Source: E44-bin88 sp050123275
Lineage (GTDB): Bacteria > Chloroflexota > Dehalococcoidia > Dehalococcoidales > BS750m-G39
Assembly (NCBI GenBank): GCA_050123275.1
Contig: JASFHK010000014.1
Span: forward strand, 1 to 40,549
Length of the DNA stretch: 40,549 nucleotides
Reading direction: 5' to 3'
This document shows, piece by piece, positions 1 through 7,715 of this stretch. A model generated the notes under the pieces. That model worked only from the letters and a program-made list of their open reading frames with translations, did no database searches and had not been told where the DNA came from. Positions within the stretch are counted from its first letter, which is position 1; each line of letters starts with the position of its first letter. A program made the translations under genes and the position numbers.

Positions 1-217
1 TAAGGGTAATAGACCTTCTGTTTCGTCGTTTGGTCCAATCAGCCAGCCTCTGTGTTTCTACAGGGCGACTAGCTGTGAGACGCCTGTTATAGTCACCTTC
101 TACTGGTTCTATCTGGATGACATCGGCACCAAAGTCGGCCAACATGGTAACCGCGAATGGTCCTGCCAGAACTTGGGTTAAATCCAGCACCACTATGTCC
201 TCTAATGCCTTGGCCAT
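1..217 (-). CDS. CaiB/BaiF family III CoA-transferase, N-terminal fragment (cut by window edge)
   Basis: Reading from an ATG at 217 on the minus strand gives about 72 residues starting MAKALEDIVVLDLTQVLAGP, followed by a stretch with ADFGADVIQIEPVEGD. This is the conserved start of family III CoA-transferases, which move CoA between acyl-CoA thioesters and free acids such as carnitine, oxalate or aromatic acids. A strong ribosome binding site (AGGAGG at 225-230) sits seven bases before the ATG. The rest of the gene lies beyond the left edge, so the substrate cannot be guessed. The same-strand dehydratase upstream (398-1555) suggests a shared acyl-CoA pathway, with a 180-bp gap in which I see no other gene. 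The family call is firm; the specific function is unknown. Confidence 0.85.
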   Translation of the reverse strand, partial: MAKALEDIVVLDLTQVLAGPFAVTMLADFGADVIQIEPVEGDYNRRLTASRPVETQRLADWTKRRNRRSITL

Positions 218-397
218 TTTATTTCCTCCTGTTTAAACTCCGCATTGTGGAAATAACAACGTGTTACTGCTTCTCCACACGATAAATGATAGACTGGGCA
301 GAAACGTCTTGAATTTTCGGAGTAGGTACCAGAATTATACAAGCTCTACTCTAAAGATGGTTAGGCGGCCTGTGATTCACCCCAAGCTGTCCCTTCC

Positions 398-1555
398 TTA
401 ACCCTGAGGCTCACACAATGTGCTCCTTGATGGTAGAGCTACAGTGGCATGACCTATGTCTATTGTTTCACCCTTCTGATTCTGGCACCATATATCGCAT
501 TCTACCAGGTGTTCATCATTCTTCACGTACTTTCGGGATACTTTCCCCCGGCACCAATTAGTATTGCCGAGGGAATTAATAGCTCTAAACTGAACCCCCA
601 ATTTTTTAAGGAAACCGTCGTCGCCCATCCAATTGGTCATCATGTGGCCAAGCCAGCACGACCGTTGTATACCCAAGTCGTATGCAGCTGGTACGCCTAT
701 GCTACGAGCTACCTCGTCGAAGAAATGAACTGCGCCTCTGGGCATCAAGGCGTTGGTTTGAGGATCCCTCCAACATATTTCTGGATTACTCCTGACTACG
801 CTGAGGCTATGAGCCTGCCACACACCACCTATGCCTAAAAAGAAGGCAACCATGTCAGCATAATTCGTCGGCCCCTTAACAACCGGTCTTATCTCATCGC
901 CTACAGCCACATCCTCCCAGTTACGATGATTAGAACCCCTTATTTCCTCCTCATTATAGGCCTGTTCTATAGTATCCAATTCCTCTTGGGTGTACACGTA
1001 GCGGGCTTGGCCTTTGAGTTTGTCAAAAACAACCTCGCCTTTTTCTCTGTTGAATTCACTTTGTATGTTTTGCCATTTACAAACACCCGTAAGTTCCTCA
1101 CGTTGATTGTAATACTGCATTCTTCCTGATTGTAAAAAGAGCCGTTGACCAACTGGTGCCTTTCTTTTTACCGTGAGATCGTCAAATGTGTTCGTTACGG
1201 TAAATTTATCATTTACCTTGATAGGTCGGTACCACTCCCATTCGCAGCCGGCAACAAATGCCCTTAATGTTGGAAAACCCTCGTGCCACTGTGCTGGCAA
1301 AATGGCATTAAGGAAAGTGGGGGGCGCAATGAGACACCCATAGCGACTATTACTTGCATAGGATTCATCGCGCCAAAGCGGGTTAGGGTCGCCTACACCA
1401 TCGGCAAAATGTCTGATAGCATCCTTCGTAGCAGATTCGTTAGTCTGCACTACAGGCCGTTTGGTACCCATGCGGGCCTTAATCAGTGCTATATCCTCAT
1501 CAGTGGCGATACCAGTTTCTTGGCCGTGCGTGTTTGCTCTTCTCTCTATTGTCAT
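398..1555 (-). CDS. MaoC / FAS1-like double-hotdog acyl-CoA dehydratase
   Basis: The 385-residue product has two hotdog halves. The N-terminal half carries HFADGVGDPNPLWRDESYA (about residues 49-67), which resembles the hydratase-2 motif GDxNPLH; here a Trp stands where His is usual, so activity on standard enoyl-CoA is uncertain. The C-terminal half (about 210-385) resembles the second hotdog of FAS1-like dehydratases. Such proteins hydrate or dehydrate acyl-CoA thioesters in the cytoplasm. The gene precedes the CoA-transferase on the same strand and lies behind a good promoter and a palindrome (1594-1657). The chosen ATG at 1555 has only a weak AGGAAC-like site. The family is clear; the substrate is not known. 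Confidence 0.8.
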   Translation of the reverse strand: MTIERRANTHGQETGIATDEDIALIKARMGTKRPVVQTNESATKDAIRHFADGVGDPNPLWRDESYASNSRYGCLIAPPTFLNAILPAQWHEGFPTLRAFVAGCEWEWYRPIKVNDKFTVTNTFDDLTVKRKAPVGQRLFLQSGRMQYYNQREELTGVCKWQNIQSEFNREKGEVVFDKLKGQARYVYTQEELDTIEQAYNEEEIRGSNHRNWEDVAVGDEIRPVVKGPTNYADMVAFFLGIGGVWQAHSLSVVRSNPEICWRDPQTNALMPRGAVHFFDEVARSIGVPAAYDLGIQRSCWLGHMMTNWMGDDGFLKKLGVQFRAINSLGNTNWCRGKVSRKYVKNDEHLVECDIWCQNQKGETIDIGHATVALPSRSTLCEPQG

Positions 1556-1593
1556 ATGCTCTTTGTTCCTAAAGTCTTAATAGCTGATTTTCC

Positions 1594-1621
1594 AATTATA
1601 TGTCATGCATGACATATAATT
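1594..1621. promoter_or_regulatory. Perfect 28-bp palindrome, probable operator
   Basis: The left arm AATTATATGTCATG (1594-1607) is followed directly by its exact reverse complement (1608-1621), with no spacer. It lies 8 bp downstream of a minus-strand -10 box, so a dimeric repressor bound here would block transcription toward the dehydratase gene at 398-1555. No regulator gene is adjacent; it may lie outside the window. Confidence 0.7.
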
Positions 1622-1629
1622 ACAGCATT

Positions 1630-1657
1630 AGTATAACACTAACAAACAAGCTGTCAA
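1630..1657 (-). promoter_or_regulatory. Sigma-70-type promoter for the dehydratase/CoA-transferase genes
   Basis: On the minus strand, TTGACA (1657-1652) and TATACT (1635-1630) are separated by 16 bp. Both boxes are at or near consensus. The start point would fall next to or within the palindrome at 1594-1621, leaving a leader of about 65 bases before the ATG at 1555. Confidence 0.65.
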
Positions 1658-2160
1658 GTCATTTTTCGGCAGAAAGCGAAAGTTGCTGGAATAACTAGTA
1701 TTTATTGTGGAATTACGCAAGGAGCCAAGCTGTCATTTAACAGAACATCTTTTTGTTCAGCTAGTGAGACAAACTATTGGAATATTACCTCACCCCCTAT
1801 ATATAAACAATGTAGGAACCGACCCTCATCCGTCCTTATTTCCTTACTACTAGTAAGGCCTATATATACTACTACTAGAACCTCCCACACCGCTCCTAGT
1901 ATATAGAAAATAGACCTCTCCTACTATAGGCATAAGCTTCCGTCTCCCATCCTTATTCCCCTAGTACTATATATACTACTAGGACCCTATAAATTATCCT
2001 AGTATATAACTAGACCATTATTACTTATAAGAAGGCCGAGAAGGCTTTGATGTGGTAACTAATACCAAAGATTGAAAGCTAACTTGAAGGTTCTACCTAT
2101 CGTACGGTACCGCCCACTTTAGCCTTAATTTCAGCCCCGAAACTCACTAACGACCCCGAA
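1658..2160. other. Non-coding stretch between divergent transcription units
   Basis: I see no credible gene here: all frames are broken and no ribosome binding site leads a plausible frame. The stretch is AT-rich and, from 1790 to 2015, pyrimidine-biased on the plus strand. It contains the CTAG-rich repeat patch listed separately. It may be island-end or attachment-region DNA, because copy 1 of the dispersed repeat begins at its right edge. Confidence 0.5.
1829..2015. repeat. CTAG-rich imperfect tandem repeat with small inverted repeats
   Basis: Seven CTAG tetramers occur between 1850 and 2013, and blocks of the form CCGTC..CCTTATT..CTAGTA..TATATACTACTAG appear twice about 110 bp apart (near 1829 and 1939). 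Two short hairpins are visible: CCTTACT/AGTAAGG (1842-1858) and CCTAGTA/TACTAGG (1960-1983). CTAG is normally scarce in bacterial DNA, so the density is notable. Units are too degenerate and too AT-rich for a CRISPR array. Protein-binding sites or a decayed element end are possible. Confidence 0.5.
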
Positions 2161-2259
2161 AAGAGCACCTGCTTTACCGGTTTCCCCAACCTTCCAACAG
2201 CTTTGGGATGCTCCTGGCTCAAAGCTAATTGAAGCCGTACAGGAGCGATTGCTTTACAC
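2161..2259 (+). repeat. Dispersed repeat copy 1 (tRNA-Val-linked, 3' end lost)
   Basis: These 99 bp match copy 2 (from 10788) at all but four positions. The match starts at AAGAGCACCTGCTTTACC and ends at GGAGCGATTGCTTTACAC. Immediately after 2259 the sequence diverges, so the T-arm and acceptor part of the tRNA-Val fragment seen in copies 2 and 3 is missing. All three copies have the same orientation. No start codon or ribosome binding site precedes it here, so the peptide frame open in copy 2 is not expressed from this copy. Confidence 0.85.
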
Positions 2260-2321
2260 TCGTTAGGACCCGAGTGACATCTCAGTTTTTTGACCTCTTA
2301 AGTTGACAAATTTATTTTATA

Positions 2322-2350
2322 TTGACAATAAAAAAACTTTATACTATACT
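2322..2350 (+). promoter_or_regulatory. Consensus sigma-70 promoter before the YezD-like gene
   Basis: TTGACA (2322-2327) and TATACT (2345-2350) are separated by exactly 17 bp. A second TTGACA lies at 2303-2308 and a second TATACT at 2340-2345. The start of transcription would fall about 45 bases before the ATG at 2402. Confidence 0.75.
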
Positions 2351-2401
2351 TAGCAGTTGATTGTTTCATCTGGAAATTTTTGGGGTGGTGTTTGTGGAGA
2401 A

Positions 2402-2554
2402 ATGGCTGAAACAGAAGATTTACAGGTAATAGAGCGTAAGCTGAGCATTATTAAAAAGTCAGGTTTCGGTGAAATCCGTATCATGGTCAAGAATGGGATT
2501 GTCCATCGCATATTGAGCACCGAAGATGAACTGGTAGAAAAAGACCAGAAATAA
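2402..2554 (+). CDS. YezD-like small protein (DUF2292)
   Basis: This 50-residue product starts MAETEDLQVIERKLSIIKKS and continues GFGEIRIMVKNGIVHRILST. It matches the DUF2292/YezD pattern of a short helix followed by a beta-hairpin of the type GxVxIxVxDGKVxxI. The family is often found beside sulfur-assimilation and sulfonate-transport genes, but its biochemical role is not established. The ATG at 2402 is preferred, with GGAG close upstream; an in-frame TTG at 2357 would add 15 unconvincing residues. The gene has its own promoter and is followed at once by a strong terminator, then by a NitT/TauT-type importer 24 bp further on. A regulatory link to the importer is inferred from position only. 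Confidence 0.7.
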   Translation: MAETEDLQVIERKLSIIKKSGFGEIRIMVKNGIVHRILSTEDELVEKDQK

Positions 2555-2582
2555 TACGCGCGTCCTAACGGAAAGACCGAGG

Positions 2583-2617
2583 AGGGCATCTTAATTTTAA
2601 GATGCCCTGTTTTTTTT
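2583..2617 (+). terminator. Rho-independent terminator after the YezD-like gene
   Basis: A perfect 12-bp stem, AGGGCATCTTAA (2583-2594) with TTAAGATGCCCT (2597-2608), is followed by G and a run of eight T (2610-2617). The next gene starts at 2642 with no visible promoter between, so this may act as an attenuator for the transporter operon as well as ending the small-gene transcript. Confidence 0.85.
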
Positions 2618-2641
2618 AATCAACGTGCTGAGAAAATTCCA

Positions 2642-3415
2642 GTGAATAAGTTAAGTGTGTCTGGCGTTACTAAGATATTCCAGGACAAGAAACGTGGCGA
2701 TGTATCCGTTCTTGAGAACCTGAGTTTTGATGTAAAAGAAGGCGAGTTCTTCTGCATCGTAGGGCCGAGCGGTTGTGGTAAGACTACCCTGCTGCAGTTA
2801 ATCTTTGGGCTGGAAAAACCGGCTTCCGGCGAAATCATTATCGATGGGTCGCCGGTTACCGGTCCGAGGCTTGATTGCGGGATAGTTTTTCAAGAGTACG
2901 CGCTTTTCCCCTGGAAGACGGTGCAGGCCAATATCGAATTCGGTCCCAAGATGCGACGGGTAAAGAAGGAAGAGCGCCGGGAGATTGCCCGCCGGCATAT
3001 AGAGATAACCGGGCTGCAGGGATTCGAAAACCACTACCCGTACGAGATAAGTGGGGGGATGAGGCAGAGGGTCGCCATTGCTCGAGCTCTGGCTAACGAA
3101 CCTAAAATCTTACTCATGGACGAGCCTTTCGCTGCTGTCGATGCGCAATTGAGAGAGAGCCTGCAGCAGGAGATACTGCGAATCTGGGATAAAACAAAGA
3201 AGACCATAGTATTCGTTACCCACCAGATAGATGAGGCCATATTTCTGGCGGATAGAGTGCTGGTAATGTCGGCAAGACCCGCGAAGGTCAAGCAGATAAT
3301 AACCCAGAATTTGCCGAGACCCCGCCGGCAGGAGACTAGGATAAGCCCCGAATTTCAGAAGATACAGCGGCTAATCAGGAAGCTGGTCTGGGAAGAGGTT
3401 TCGGCAGAATATTGA
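2642..3415 (+). CDS. NitT/TauT-type ABC importer ATP-binding protein
   Basis: The 257-residue ATPase powers import of a small solute across the inner membrane. Walker A GPSGCGKTT is at about 41-49, Q-loop VFQEYALFPW at 82-91, signature ISGGMRQRV at 136-144, Walker B ILLMDEPFAAVD at 156-167 and the H-loop VTHQIDEA further on. The sequence pattern is that of the SsuB/TauB/NrtD group, which serves sulfonates, nitrate, cyanate or pyrimidine precursors. The start is GTG at 2642, right after the terminator, with no strong ribosome binding site. The permease follows 19 bp later and the binding protein after that. The transporter type is certain; the substrate is unknown. Confidence 0.9.
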   Translation: MNKLSVSGVTKIFQDKKRGDVSVLENLSFDVKEGEFFCIVGPSGCGKTTLLQLIFGLEKPASGEIIIDGSPVTGPRLDCGIVFQEYALFPWKTVQANIEFGPKMRRVKKEERREIARRHIEITGLQGFENHYPYEISGGMRQRVAIARALANEPKILLMDEPFAAVDAQLRESLQQEILRIWDKTKKTIVFVTHQIDEAIFLADRVLVMSARPAKVKQIITQNLPRPRRQETRISPEFQKIQRLIRKLVWEEVSAEY

Positions 3416-3434
3416 AAGGAGGGAAACGGTTAAC

Positions 3435-4274
3435 GTGAATGGTACGTTTGCCGGTATGCGTGTTAACGGGAAAATAAAGAACCTGTTCGCCCCGATCCGC
3501 AAGGTGCTCACCAACGACAGAATTATATGGTTAGGGTCGCCTATCCTGATTCTAATTGTATGGGAAGTGATTGCCCGTTGCGGCTTGGTGCAGTCCTACA
3601 TTTTGCCTGCCCCGAGTGCTGTCTTTCAGACCCTTTTCAGCCTGATTGCCAGTGGTGAACTGTGGCCACACATTTATATGAGTATGTTTCGGGCACTCTC
3701 CGGCTTTGTTGCCGGTTCCATTCTAGGTATATTGCTGGGGCTGATCATGGGCTGGTCAAGATTCGCGAATAATGTTGCCGACATCCCGTTTAATGTGATG
3801 CGCGCCGTACCAAAAGCGGCACTGGTGCCTCTGTTTATCGTCTGGTTTGGTATAGGCGAGTTCCCCAAGATATTGCTGATAGCACTCTCGGCCTTTATCT
3901 TATGCACCATCAACACTCAGGCTGGCGTCAGAAGTGTGGATACCGCCTATATCAAGGCCGCCAAGGCGCTGGGGGCTAAAGACAGGGATATTATCAGGGA
4001 GGTAGTTATCCCAGCGGCCGCTCCCATGATATTCGCTGCCCTTCGTCTCGGTATCTTGGTTTCACTGGTTCTTTTGGTAATCGTAGAAATGACAGCTGCT
4101 AAGGAAGGACTCGGTATTTTTATTACGGATTCACAGCGTCTTTTCCTTACGGCCAAGGCGTTTGCGGGCATAATGACCCTAGCTTTGTTGGGATACGCAC
4201 TAGATAGGATTGTAAGAATGGTGGGTGACAGAGTGCTACGGTGGCACAAGGGTGTAGCTGCTGCCGGGGGGTGA
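3435..4274 (+). CDS. NitT/TauT-type ABC importer permease
   Basis: This 279-residue inner-membrane protein has about six hydrophobic segments (near residues 33-48, 85-105, 120-140, 145-162, 205-222 and 240-255). A cytoplasmic EAA-type loop, AAKALGAKDRDIIREVVIPA (about 175-194), couples to the ATPase. This is the BPD_transp_1 fold of SsuC/TauC-like permeases. The start is GTG at 3435 with AAAGGAGG about 12 bases upstream. It lies between the ATPase and binding-protein genes of one importer. Confidence 0.9.
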   Translation: MNGTFAGMRVNGKIKNLFAPIRKVLTNDRIIWLGSPILILIVWEVIARCGLVQSYILPAPSAVFQTLFSLIASGELWPHIYMSMFRALSGFVAGSILGILLGLIMGWSRFANNVADIPFNVMRAVPKAALVPLFIVWFGIGEFPKILLIALSAFILCTINTQAGVRSVDTAYIKAAKALGAKDRDIIREVVIPAAAPMIFAALRLGILVSLVLLVIVEMTAAKEGLGIFITDSQRLFLTAKAFAGIMTLALLGYALDRIVRMVGDRVLRWHKGVAAAGG

Positions 4275-4336
4275 TAAATATGAATTAACACAAGGCCCAA
4301 AATTCAAACCAACTAGAGATTAAGAGGAGGTAAATA

Positions 4337-5413
4337 ATGAAGAAGGTTTTATTCATCGCGCTGAGTTTGGTTCTGCTCGCCGCCATTTGCGGTGGCTGCA
4401 CGTCGGAGACAGAGCCAGAGACGCCAGCAACGGAACCGGAGACACCTAATACTGGGCAAGAAACACCCGCAACCGAGCCAGAAACACCTGAATTAGTTAC
4501 TTTGCGATTTGCTCACTTCGGAATACCCCACTTTAGGGATATTTTTGTAGCCCAAGAGTTGGGTTTTTTTGAAGCAAATGGGGTCGAGGTCGAACTGGTG
4601 CAGTTGGACTCGACGTCGATAGTGCCGGCTCTCATAGGTGGTAGCGTGGATGGCGGGGCAGTAGGTCCTATGGACACCTTGCCGGCTATTGCCGCTGGTG
4701 CTGATATGAAGCTTATTGCCTCGGGCTATCGATCTGTAGGACCGGAGGACGTTCCCTATATATGCGTGCTCAAGGACTCCCCAATAACAACCATAGAAGA
4801 CTTGGACGGTAAGACAATCTCAGGACATGGGTCGGTAGGTAGCCAGGCTTGGCTTTGGGTAGAGGATTTTCAGAAGGAAAACGATATAGAATTTTCGCAG
4901 TATTTTGGGGCACCTTCCGGCGAGTTTCAGCCAATGATGACATCTGGACAGGTAGACTGTAGCACACTCTATGCCAATGACCGGCTCATCACAATGAAAG
5001 ACGACATTAAGATAATAGCCCCTCTAACTGCGGCGGCCAAGTTCGGAGCCCCCAGTAGCCTTTGGTTTTCAACGGAGTTCCTCGAAGAAAACCCTGAGGC
5101 GGTACAGGGGTTCATCGACGCTATCCAGCAAGCTCGCGAATATGAGGAAGACCATCAATTGGAGTGCTTTGAGATGGCGTGTGAGTACTCAATGTATGGT
5201 ATGGCTGTAGTAGGTCCACTCTTGGAGCATGATGCCATGTACGGATTCCCGGACGAGATACAGATAGAGGTGTGGCAGTATACATTAGCGCAGGATTTGA
5301 TGTTGGAGTTAGGGATAATGGAAGAGGCAGTTGATATTGAAGCGATGGTTGATACCAGATTTGCCGAGCCGGTTTGGGAGATGCCGGAAGGTTACCTTGA
5401 CTTTCTCTCCTAA
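4337..5413 (+). CDS. NMT1/SsuA-like substrate-binding lipoprotein
   Basis: This 358-residue secreted lipoprotein has an N-terminal signal (about 1-20) ending in ICGGC. An E/P/T-rich linker follows, with repeated ATEPETP units, then an NMT1-type binding domain from about residue 52 (LRFAHFGIPHFRDIFVAQEL, then GFFEANGVEVELV). The domain contains the typical segments GGSVDGGAVGPMDTLPAIAAG and DLDGKTISG. It captures the substrate for the importer encoded just upstream. GAGGAGG lies a few bases before the ATG. The domain resembles aromatic/sulfonate/thiamine-precursor binders, and the ligand cannot be read from sequence. The linker is a membrane tether typical of lipoproteins in this window. Confidence 0.88.
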   Translation: MKKVLFIALSLVLLAAICGGCTSETEPETPATEPETPNTGQETPATEPETPELVTLRFAHFGIPHFRDIFVAQELGFFEANGVEVELVQLDSTSIVPALIGGSVDGGAVGPMDTLPAIAAGADMKLIASGYRSVGPEDVPYICVLKDSPITTIEDLDGKTISGHGSVGSQAWLWVEDFQKENDIEFSQYFGAPSGEFQPMMTSGQVDCSTLYANDRLITMKDDIKIIAPLTAAAKFGAPSSLWFSTEFLEENPEAVQGFIDAIQQAREYEEDHQLECFEMACEYSMYGMAVVGPLLEHDAMYGFPDEIQIEVWQYTLAQDLMLELGIMEEAVDIEAMVDTRFAEPVWEMPEGYLDFLS

Positions 5414-5443
5414 CAGCATTAGCAAAGTAGGAAGGAGCAAGGA

Positions 5444-6370
5444 ATGGATAAGTTGACCCGGCGGGTTAAGGATTTTGCCCGCCAGCTCGGCGCTGACTTG
5501 GTGGGCGTTGCCGGCAAGGAGTGCTTCAGCCGGCTTCCTTTCCTCAAACCGGACGAGTTGCTTCCCGATGCTCAGTCTGTCGTCGTTATAGCTACGAAAA
5601 GGTCTCCCCACTCCCTTATGGGAGATGGCACTTGGGAGGGCCAGGAGCATTACCTGGGATTCCTTGCGCTGGAGATGAATATCCTCCTGCGTACATCCGG
5701 CTTCCTCGATGATGAAGGCTTTAATACCTACACCGTCGGCCACCACGGTTATTTCATCCCCAATGACGCCAATATACGTGAGGCTGCCAAACATCTCAGT
5801 GTGACACGAGACGGGGAATTGCGGGGGGTGGAGGAGTTTGAGAAGGTGTATTGGGGACAAATGAAGATTATATCCCATGTATATCTCGGTGAGGAAGCCG
5901 GGCTTGGGGAGATAGGGCTATGCCGGCAGCTGGTAACCCCGCAGTACGGGCCTCGAGTCGGCCTGGTAAGCCTGATAACGAGCGCTCCCCTTGAGCCAGA
6001 CGGCAAACTTAAGGAGCCGGTGTGTAAAAAGGAAGAGTGTACTAAATGCATAGAGTACTGCCGTTCCGGGGCCCTAACGGTAGATAGCTATAATGTGGCG
6101 AAGTGTATGTTTCAGATGGGAGCACTGCCCAAGATAGACTATATAAGGCGGGGGGACAAAGAAGCCATTGCCCGCCATTTTCATTCAATGAGGACCAAAG
6201 TATTTCCTTTTGAAAGAGGTGACTTCCGCTGGGAAGATACAGCTGGCGGTGAGCCGCGAGGAGGGTTTGGTTGCGGCATGTGCATACTGGCCTGCCCGGT
6301 GGGCAAAAGGCACGAGGATAAGCCTCGGCTGACTTCCGGCACGGCTTCGGTCTCTGGGGAGATATACTAA
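5444..6370 (+). CDS. QueG-like iron-sulfur protein (epoxyqueuosine reductase family relative)
   Basis: The product has 308 residues. The N-terminal part (1-180) resembles the DUF1730/cobalamin-binding half of QueG and the reductive-dehalogenase superfamily. The C-terminal part binds two [4Fe-4S] clusters: Cys194, 199, 202 and 206 (CKKEECTKCIEYC), and Cys221 with Cys277, 280 and 284 (CGMCILACPVG). True QueG reduces epoxyqueuosine in tRNA; the first cluster here has one extra-long Cys spacing and the HEAT-repeat tail is absent. GAAGGAG precedes the ATG. The gene sits inside an importer/reductase operon, so electron transfer or reduction of the imported compound is more likely than tRNA modification. 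A B12 cofactor is possible but unproven. Confidence 0.7.
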   Translation: MDKLTRRVKDFARQLGADLVGVAGKECFSRLPFLKPDELLPDAQSVVVIATKRSPHSLMGDGTWEGQEHYLGFLALEMNILLRTSGFLDDEGFNTYTVGHHGYFIPNDANIREAAKHLSVTRDGELRGVEEFEKVYWGQMKIISHVYLGEEAGLGEIGLCRQLVTPQYGPRVGLVSLITSAPLEPDGKLKEPVCKKEECTKCIEYCRSGALTVDSYNVAKCMFQMGALPKIDYIRRGDKEAIARHFHSMRTKVFPFERGDFRWEDTAGGEPRGGFGCGMCILACPVGKRHEDKPRLTSGTASVSGEIY

Positions 6371-6408
6371 ATGATCCGTCATGATTTTCTGTTTGAGGAG
6401 GGGCTGGT

Positions 6409-7710
6409 TTGAAAAGCGACGGAGCTTCTGAAAATACCACTCTGTGGCGGGATTTGGGTCTCAACTTAGAGAGACACGACAAGCTGCTGGCGGCGGTTGA
6501 TAGTGCTTATCGTGAGGTCTATGCCGGACAGACGAATCGCCCTGAGGGCATGAAGTACTTTGACGATATGCTCTCCGACCTGCACGGCGGGCGCATCAGG
6601 GAGCTGCTGGAACACAAGAAAAGAGGGGGCAAGGTAGTCGGCGTATTCTGCCTTTTTGTGCCGGAGGAAATTATCCACGCGGCGGGGGGCATAGCCGTTA
6701 AGATGGAGGGAGGTACGCAATTGCCTATCTCCGACGCCGAAACAATCCTGCCCGCCGATATCTGCCCCTTGATAAAGTCCTTAACGGGGTCGAAGTTAAG
6801 CAAGACTTCTCCCTACTTCGAGCTGGTGGACTTTGTCGTTGGCGAAACCACCTGCGACGCCAAGAAGAAGACATGGGAGATTCTCAACAACTATGTACCC
6901 ACCTACGTGATGGAGTTACCCCAGAAAAAGACGCAGCGTGACCGGGAGCTGTGGCTGAGGGAGCTTTTTGCCCTGAAGGAAAAGATGGAAGTGGAATCGG
7001 GGGTGAAGATAACATCCGAAAGCTTGGGGAAGAGTATCAAGATATTCAATTCCAAGCGCAAAGCTATGAACCGGCTCCATGCGTTGCGGAGAAACAGCCC
7101 GCCCCCGATAAGCGGACGGGATGCGAACTTGGTATCCCAAATAGCCGACTACGACGACCCGGAAAGGTTTACTGCCAAAGTAAACAATCTTTGCGACGAA
7201 CTGGAAAAAAGGGTTAAGAATGGGCAGGCCGCCGTCGCGCCCGGTGCCCCCCGGATTATGATTACCGGTTGCCCGGCGGCTTTGCCCAACTGGAAGGTAC
7301 ACAGTCTCATTGAAGGCGGTGGGGCTGTCGTGGTCGCCGAGGATACCTGCCTCGGCGCGAGATACTTCATGGACCCTTTTATCTTTATCGAGGATACAGC
7401 CAGTACGGTGAAGCAGATCAAGGCGCTAGCTGACCGATACCTGAACATCGCCTGTCCCTGCTTTACGCCGAGCTACTGCGGGGTTATTCAGATGTCGGAG
7501 ACGGTCGAGGATTTTCGTCCGTCCGGGGTGGTCTATTACGTGCTGCAGTTCTGCCACGCCTTCAACATTGAGTTCTACAAGATGGAAAAACGCCTCAAGG
7601 AAATGGGCATACCCGTGCTCAAGGTGCAGACGGACTACGCCGGGGAGGATACCGGGCAGCTGAGTACCAGAATCGAGGCGTTTCTGGAGAGGGTTTCCAG
7701 CAGGAGGTAA
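6409..7710 (+). CDS. Double-cubane-cluster reductase (YjiM/HgdB-BcrC family)
   Basis: This 433-residue protein belongs to the 2-hydroxyacyl-CoA dehydratase/benzoyl-CoA reductase superfamily. GETTCDAKKKTWE (Cys149), the early Cys81 and Cys119, ITGCP (Cys288), EDTCLGAR (Cys314) and CPCFTPSYC (349-357) match the single-protein YjiM branch. A characterised member there carries a double-cubane [8Fe-9S] cluster and reduces small molecules at very low potential. The activase that would feed it electrons is encoded 6 bp downstream. The start is TTG at 6409 with GAGGAGG upstream. No second dehydratase subunit is present, supporting a homodimeric double-cubane protein rather than HgdAB or BcrBC. The natural substrate of this branch is unknown; the importer context suggests it is taken up from outside. 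Confidence 0.8.
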   Translation: MKSDGASENTTLWRDLGLNLERHDKLLAAVDSAYREVYAGQTNRPEGMKYFDDMLSDLHGGRIRELLEHKKRGGKVVGVFCLFVPEEIIHAAGGIAVKMEGGTQLPISDAETILPADICPLIKSLTGSKLSKTSPYFELVDFVVGETTCDAKKKTWEILNNYVPTYVMELPQKKTQRDRELWLRELFALKEKMEVESGVKITSESLGKSIKIFNSKRKAMNRLHALRRNSPPPISGRDANLVSQIADYDDPERFTAKVNNLCDELEKRVKNGQAAVAPGAPRIMITGCPAALPNWKVHSLIEGGGAVVVAEDTCLGARYFMDPFIFIEDTASTVKQIKALADRYLNIACPCFTPSYCGVIQMSETVEDFRPSGVVYYVLQFCHAFNIEFYKMEKRLKEMGIPVLKVQTDYAGEDTGQLSTRIEAFLERVSSRR

Positions 7711-7715
7711 CCGGA

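Noticed and set aside
1829..2015. CRISPR array
   Set aside because: Repeats are degenerate, only two units are seen, there are no uniform spacers and no cas genes nearby.
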